Shown here piece after piece: positions 6,104 to 9,598 of a stretch of DNA of 9,598 nucleotides (position 1 is its first letter; every line of letters starts with the position of its first letter). Origin of the DNA: a bacterium (lineage in GTDB: Bacteria > Chlamydiota > Chlamydiia > Chlamydiales > 2-12-FULL-49-11); contig JAHZKV010000108.1 in assembly GCA_022600215.1 (NCBI GenBank), forward strand, positions 1 through 9,598. The letters run 5' to 3'. The notes beneath the pieces are model-generated. The model was not told the origin of the DNA, made no database searches, and saw only the letters and a list, made by a program, of their open reading frames with translations. A program made the position numbers and the translations under genes.

Positions 6104-6885
6104 TCAAGCTAAATCATGTACATAAAGCTTTTGGAAATAATATTGTTCTGAACGACCTTAACCTTGAAATCAAAGATAATGAGATATTTGTCATCTTAGG
6201 AAAATCTGGAATGGGTAAATCGGTAATCCTCAAACACATTGTAGGATTAATGAAACCTGATGAAGGAGAAGTACTTCTTGATGACTACCGTATGCATGAG
6301 TTAGAAGGGGTGCAGCTTTATGAGGCTTTAAAAAATGTTGCTACCATCTACCAAATGGGGGCACTCTTTGATTCTATGACAGTTGGGGAAAATGTGGGCT
6401 TTTATTTACGTGAACACCTAACAAAAGGTGGCGAAAAAATAAAGAAGTCCGATATTAGGGGTTTAGTAGAGGCTGCACTAAAATTAGTGGGGCTGGAGGG
6501 AATAGAAGATCTATACCCTTCTGATATCTCTGGGGGGATGAAAAAAAGAGTGAGTATTGCAAGAGGATCTATTTATAAGCCTAAGTACATTTGCTATGAT
6601 GAGCCTACTACTGGCCTAGATCCTGTGACCGCGCTTGCTATTGGCGAATGTATTGAAAAGCAGCAAGATGAGCTTAGAGGAACAACGATTGTTGTCTCTC
6701 ATGATATCCCCACAACGCTTCGTATCGCTGATCGCATTGCTCTTTTAGATAATGGTACGGTAGAAATTTGCGCAGACCCCCTCACCTTCATGCAAACCAA
6801 ACACCCTATCATCGAGGAATTTAATACCAGTATTGGTGGTGATTTGTCCCTAATTGGAAGAGCAGCAAGGAGAGCTAATGCATAA
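6100..6885 (+). CDS. mlaF: MlaF-family ABC transporter ATPase
   Basis: 261 residues with a complete ATPase core: Walker A GKSGMGKS at 34-41, Q-loop Gln85 in YQMGALFD, signature SDISGGMKKR at 141-150, Walker B YICYDEP at 163-169, D-loop TGLDP at 171-175 and switch His201 in VVSHDIP. The YQMGALFDSMTVGENV stretch is characteristic of MlaF-type rather than generic importer ATPases. It powers lipid movement through MlaE. A tail beyond 235 ends in SIGGDLSLIGRAARRANA, a short extension after the core. The start ATG overlaps the mlaE stop (ATGA) and has GAGG 8 bases upstream; its own 3' end overlaps mlaD by 8 bases. No MlaB (STAS) gene is seen here, although in enterobacteria MlaB stabilises MlaF. 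Confidence 0.93.
   Translation: MIKLNHVHKAFGNNIVLNDLNLEIKDNEIFVILGKSGMGKSVILKHIVGLMKPDEGEVLLDDYRMHELEGVQLYEALKNVATIYQMGALFDSMTVGENVGFYLREHLTKGGEKIKKSDIRGLVEAALKLVGLEGIEDLYPSDISGGMKKRVSIARGSIYKPKYICYDEPTTGLDPVTALAIGECIEKQQDELRGTTIVVSHDIPTTLRIADRIALLDNGTVEICADPLTFMQTKHPIIEEFNTSIGGDLSLIGRAARRANA
6867..6872 (+). promoter_or_regulatory. Ribosome binding site deciding the mlaD start
   Basis: AAGGAG inside the 3' end of mlaF, 5 bases before the ATG at 6878. An in-frame TTG at 6854 lies upstream of it and would add eight polar residues before the signal anchor; it has no comparable site. Confidence 0.65.
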
Positions 6886-8107
6886 AAGTATTAAAAACAT
6901 GCTTATTGGATTATTTGTCTTTGCAGGGGTATTCCTCATTGTTGGAATGATCCTATTTATCAAACCAAGTATTGGTGATGGAAAGCAAATCCTCAATGTT
7001 CGCTTTAATAATATTGGTGGCATCCAAGTTGGAACAAGAGTGACGCTTGCTGGTAGACCTATTGGAGAAGTAGAAGAGATACACTCCATACCAAATGCTC
7101 GACAAAATGCCGTTAATCACTATGGCCAAGTTTATCCTTTTGTCCTTACTTTAAAAATTGACTCTGCTACTAGAATCTATTCTAGCGATGAAATTACCGT
7201 ACAAACACAAGGTCTTTTGGGAGAAAAATACATTGCGATTCTTCCCAAACCACAAAAACCAGGTCAAGTATCTGTTGTCTTAAACAGCAAAGATATTATC
7301 TATGCTAACTCTACCGATCTTTTTGAAAGTGCCGTAAATGAATTTAAGGACCTTTCTGAAAAAATGGAAAACACCTTGGAAAAAGTGATCCAGTGGATGG
7401 ATAAGTATGGCGATAACCTTGGAACAACAGTTACTAACATCGGCACCCTTGCTGGAGGTCTTTCAGACACCGTAGAGCAAATCAACAAAGATGATATCGT
7501 TGGTAGCGTAAAACAGCTCCTTACCAATGTAAATGGGGTAGTGGAGAATGTTGATGGTGTAATTTGCAAACTCAACGAAGAAGAGTTCTTTGACTCCCTT
7601 GCTGGAACCCTCTCCAATATCAATGTGATTACCAAAAATCTTCGATGTGGAAAAGGTACTATTGGAAAACTCTTAACAGATGATGAATTCTACCTTGACG
7701 TCTCTGCCATCTTGAGCAAAGCAAATATGATGATGAATGATATCAACCAATATGGCTTACTTTTCCAATATAGCAAAGCATGGCAACGTCAGCGCGTGAA
7801 ACTAATGGCGGCAGCAAACTCTATCAAAGATCCTAAAGCCTTTTCTGCACAAATGAATCACGATGTAGATTCTTTGCTTTCTACCTTAGAGCGCATGAAT
7901 AGCTTAACAGAAAGATTTGATGAAAAAGAAATTGCTTGTAACCAAAAATTCCAGAAGAAATTCTTAGAATTTATGAGCATGCTTAAATCCCTTCAACAAA
8001 GAGTAACCTTATACAATGAGGAACTCTACCAGCAAAGACTGAAAGGTTGTGACAACATCAAATGTAAAACCTGTAGAGTAAAAAAGAAAAAGGAATGCAC
8101 AAAATGA
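6878..8107 (+). CDS. mlaD: MlaD-type MCE-domain lipid-binding protein with long C-terminal extension
   Basis: 409 residues from the ATG at 6878. An N-terminal uncleaved signal anchor lies at 6-29. The MCE domain spans about 38-125: VRFNNIGGIQVGTRVTLAGR (41-60) with PIGEVEEI, TLKIDSATRIYSSDEITVQT (91-110) and QGLLGEKYIAI (111-121), the core beta-barrel with its ring-forming loop. Then comes a long helical, periplasmic region (145-390), including GKGTIGKLLTDDEFY at 258-272, a motif common in long MCE proteins. E. coli MlaD is under 200 residues; this longer form could build a tube or needle across the periplasm, as other MCE proteins do. The end is unusual: Cys391, Cys396, Cys399 and Cys407 in a Lys-rich tail. 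Overlaps mlaF by 8 bases and yqgE by 4. It would hand lipid to or from a periplasmic carrier not present here. Confidence 0.9.
   Translation: MHKSIKNMLIGLFVFAGVFLIVGMILFIKPSIGDGKQILNVRFNNIGGIQVGTRVTLAGRPIGEVEEIHSIPNARQNAVNHYGQVYPFVLTLKIDSATRIYSSDEITVQTQGLLGEKYIAILPKPQKPGQVSVVLNSKDIIYANSTDLFESAVNEFKDLSEKMENTLEKVIQWMDKYGDNLGTTVTNIGTLAGGLSDTVEQINKDDIVGSVKQLLTNVNGVVENVDGVICKLNEEEFFDSLAGTLSNINVITKNLRCGKGTIGKLLTDDEFYLDVSAILSKANMMMNDINQYGLLFQYSKAWQRQRVKLMAAANSIKDPKAFSAQMNHDVDSLLSTLERMNSLTERFDEKEIACNQKFQKKFLEFMSMLKSLQQRVTLYNEELYQQRLKGCDNIKCKTCRVKKKKECTK
8090..8094 (+). promoter_or_regulatory. Ribosome binding site deciding the yqgE start
   Basis: AAGGA at the end of mlaD, 9 bases before the ATG at 8104. 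The earlier in-frame ATG at 8095 directly abuts it and is therefore unlikely to be the start. Confidence 0.55.
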
Positions 8108-8664
8108 AGGAAACTCGCTTAAAAAAAGGCTTTTTACTTGCTGCATCGCCTGATGCAGAAGATGGAACTACCTTTAAAAGTGTAGTCCTCCTTTGTGAGC
8201 ATTCTACCGCTGGCTCTTTTGGCCTAATCATCAATAAGCCGCTAGAGATAGATGCTTCAATGGATACAGAGATGATGCCAGAATTTTCCCATCCTAATGT
8301 TCACTTGCGACTTGGTGGTCCTATGCGCCAAGGACAACTCATGCTTTTGCATTGCAACGACTCTAAAAAAGATCAAATGCTCAATATTTGTGAAGATGTC
8401 TATCTAGGAGGCGACCTCCCCTTCTTACAAGATGCGATTTCTGGAGAGTCTCCTAAAAATATGATCCTTTGCTTTGGTTACCTAGGCTGGGGATTTGGGG
8501 AATTAGAAAAAGAAGTAGAAGAGGGTTTATGGTGCATGTATCCTGCAAACACCAACTTGATCTTTAATACCCCTTCTGAAGATATTTGGGGAACAGTCTT
8601 AAAAAATATTGGCGGGAAGTATGACTCCTATTCTATGCTCCCAGACGACCTTTCCGCAAATTAA
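8104..8664 (+). CDS. yqgE: YqgE/AlgH family (UPF0301) protein
   Basis: 186 residues from the ATG at 8104, the same size as E. coli YqgE (187). Family landmarks: KKGFLLAASP near the N terminus, FKSVVLLCEHSTAGSFGLII then NKP, LRLGGPMRQGQLMLLH, VYLGGD and a Gly/aromatic-rich CFGYLGWGFGELEKE followed by GLW. The family is widespread and small, thought cytoplasmic, without an established biochemical activity; AlgH has been linked to regulation in Pseudomonas, which should not be transferred. Its ATG overlaps the mlaD stop (ATGA), so it is co-translated with the lipid transporter; the coupling hints at an envelope-related role here, which is inference. The upstream in-frame ATG at 8095 is less likely. 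No hairpin terminator follows; a pyrimidine-rich tract begins about 17 bases after the stop. Confidence 0.93.
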   Translation: MKETRLKKGFLLAASPDAEDGTTFKSVVLLCEHSTAGSFGLIINKPLEIDASMDTEMMPEFSHPNVHLRLGGPMRQGQLMLLHCNDSKKDQMLNICEDVYLGGDLPFLQDAISGESPKNMILCFGYLGWGFGELEKEVEEGLWCMYPANTNLIFNTPSEDIWGTVLKNIGGKYDSYSMLPDDLSAN

Positions 8665-8674
8665 AGACCCATTG

Positions 8675-8680
8675 TATAAT
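8675..8680 (+). promoter_or_regulatory. Possible -10 element upstream of the orphan gene
   Basis: A perfect TATAAT, preceded by TTG, in the 102-base gap between yqgE and the next gene. The corresponding -35 position (TTCCGC, 8652-8657) is poor, so this is tentative. It would give a leader of about 80 bases containing a long T/C-rich tract and the AGGAG at 8756-8760. Confidence 0.3.
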
Positions 8681-8766
8681 ATTTTCTTTATTTTTTCTTT
8701 TCATTTAACACCCTCCGTGCTACTTTTACTTACAACTCACTAAAAACCAAAGAGTAGGAGTTTTTT

Positions 8767-9273
8767 ATGGAAGCAGTAGTTCCTCGTCAATTAACATCTT
8801 TAGAAAAATTAGAAGAACAAGTTCGTTTACACCACGATGAATTAAGATCATGGCATAGACATAGACACTCACACCAAACATTGCTTAGAAGGATATTTGC
8901 ATTATATATTTCTGATACAGGCACTATTCCGACTAATGCCCTAACTCCATGTGCTACAGATTACGATTTGCATATAAATACACAAAAAAGAGATCTAGAA
9001 CTCCTGAAAAAAATAGAAATCACAAGAGAAAAACTTCTTCTTCTATACACACATTCAGACGATGCAGAAGCAAAAGAAAAAATCAATAAACTAACAAAGA
9101 GACTATTAAATTTAAAAAAATCTGCGCAAAGGGCTCAAACTGCAGCTAGAAGTTGTTTAAAAACCACTTTCAATATCCTTAATCGAACTGCAAATAATAG
9201 ATACCCATCATATTATTTAATGCCTCATCAGCCAAATAGAATCCCTAGAGTCTTGTGTGTGCCACAAGTTTAA
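8767..9273 (+). CDS. Orphan basic helical protein, AT-rich
   Basis: 168 residues, basic, no signal peptide and no membrane segment. Residues 10-46 form a charged helix containing a His/Arg cluster (HH at 22-23, then WHRHRHSHQ at 29-37). A long Lys/Leu helix runs from about 72 to 130 with heptad-like spacing (LELLKKIEITREKLLLLY, 77-94; INKLTKRLLNLKKS, 106-119). The C-terminal 35 residues are Pro/Tyr/Asn/Arg-rich (RYPSYYLMPHQPNRIPRV) and probably unstructured. Start ATG has AGGAG 6 bases upstream. Codon use is noticeably more AT-rich than the mla genes. No family recognised. Lineage-specific, coiled-coil proteins like this are common among chlamydial secreted effectors, but nothing in the sequence proves secretion. 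Convergent with the next gene, 19 bases apart. Confidence 0.75.
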   Translation: MEAVVPRQLTSLEKLEEQVRLHHDELRSWHRHRHSHQTLLRRIFALYISDTGTIPTNALTPCATDYDLHINTQKRDLELLKKIEITREKLLLLYTHSDDAEAKEKINKLTKRLLNLKKSAQRAQTAARSCLKTTFNILNRTANNRYPSYYLMPHQPNRIPRVLCVPQV

Positions 9274-9292
9274 GCTAGGAGTCAAAAGGTCT

Positions 9293-9598
9293 TTACGGGG
9301 AGTAAGGTTGTACCTGCAAACCTGTAAAGGCCTCTCCAAATAGAGTTTTTATGCTTTTATCTATTTTCTTTTTATCCATTTCCACTTCTGCAGAGACTAC
9401 AGAAAGCATGCTAACTGTGCGATTAAGACGAGAGAGCTGTGGCGCTCGTTCTCGGACAATCAATGCGGAGGAATAGATCATCTCTACCATAAAATCTTCT
9501 TCTTCTACCTTCCAGCTTTCCCCTGACAGCGATTTTAAGAAGGCATACATAGAAGAAATTGCACAAGAGGTGATATCTACCCCATCTTTTGCAGAAAA
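9293..9598 (-). CDS. Unrecognised protein, C-terminal part only (5' end beyond window)
   Basis: The minus-strand frame ending in TAA at 9295-9293 stays open through the window edge at 9598, giving at least 101 residues. The internal ATG at 9550 is not necessarily the start: sixteen sense codons upstream (including DGVDITSCAISSM) remain open. The visible part is mostly helical and mixed in charge, with YAFLKSLSGESWKVEEEDF, a hydrophobic stretch VEMIYSSALIV, a heptad-like LSRLNRTVSMLSVVSAEVEMDKKKI and a short tail. No motif identified and no transmembrane segment. Convergent with the orphan gene. Confidence 0.6.
   Translation of the reverse strand, partial: FSAKDGVDITSCAISSMYAFLKSLSGESWKVEEEDFMVEMIYSSALIVRERAPQLSRLNRTVSMLSVVSAEVEMDKKKIDKSIKTLFGEAFTGLQVQPYSP

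Noticed and set aside
7300..7635. Minus-strand 111-codon open frame inside mlaD
   Set aside because: Antisense to a conserved gene; Ser/Thr-rich shadow translation.
9287..9333. Imperfect 10-base inverted repeat (AGGTCTTTAC with GTAAAGGCCT, one G-U pair), loop 27 bases
   Set aside because: Considered as a terminator between the convergent genes, but the loop is long, no T-tract follows the stem, and the right arm lies within coding sequence.
9332..9350. CTCT/AGAG stem followed by five T
   Set aside because: Four-base stem is too weak for an intrinsic terminator and it is inside the minus-strand coding region.
1..9598. CRISPR arrays, tRNA/rRNA genes, insertion sequences, phage genes
   Set aside because: No regularly spaced repeats, tRNA-like cloverleaf, rRNA stretch, transposase or integrase motif was found on reading both strands.

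Overview
The window looks like chromosome from a non-model member of the Chlamydiota, probably an amoeba-associated 'environmental' lineage such as Parachlamydia, Simkania or Waddlia relatives rather than Chlamydiaceae. The basis is an AT-leaning composition, a compact type III secretion (T3S) locus with an LcrH/SycD chaperone followed by two small hydrophobic translocator-like proteins, an MlaE-MlaF-MlaD lipid transporter, and several orphan, coiled-coil-rich small proteins. The taxonomic assignment is inference; no rRNA or other phylogenetic marker is present.

Layout. (1) 34-639 (+): a signal/TM protein with a FliO-like cytoplasmic tail. (2) 644-2674 (-): a three-gene unit read leftwards, floA (flotillin-like), a previously easily missed 49-codon basic ORF that overlaps the floA stop codon, and a 291-residue protein that keeps the landmarks of a pro-kumamolisin/sedolisin (peptidase S53) but lacks the catalytic serine loop. 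(3) 2675-2854: a divergent control region with one good sigma70-type promoter facing each way. (4) 2855-5241 (+): a tight four-gene T3S operon (unknown helical protein, SycD/LcrH-type TPR chaperone, YopB/CopB-like translocator, YopD/CopD-like translocator). (5) 5312-8664 (+): mlaE-mlaF-mlaD-yqgE, every junction overlapping, so translationally coupled. (6) 8767-9273 (+): an AT-rich orphan gene for a basic helical protein. (7) 9293-9598 (-): the 3' part of an unrecognised gene that runs off the window.

How the parts fit. The T3S unit encodes a class II chaperone with its probable clients, the proteins expected to build a host-membrane pore. The Mla unit would move phospholipid across the envelope (MlaE permease, MlaF ATPase, MlaD substrate-binding MCE protein), but MlaA, MlaB and MlaC are not here. 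FloA is a membrane scaffold protein. The most unusual item is the shrunken sedolisin-like protein downstream of floA: five family landmarks occur in the correct order in about half the usual length, with the GTSxxxP active-site block absent. No tRNA, rRNA, CRISPR, insertion sequence or obvious phage gene was seen. No gene-free stretch exceeds about 180 bases.
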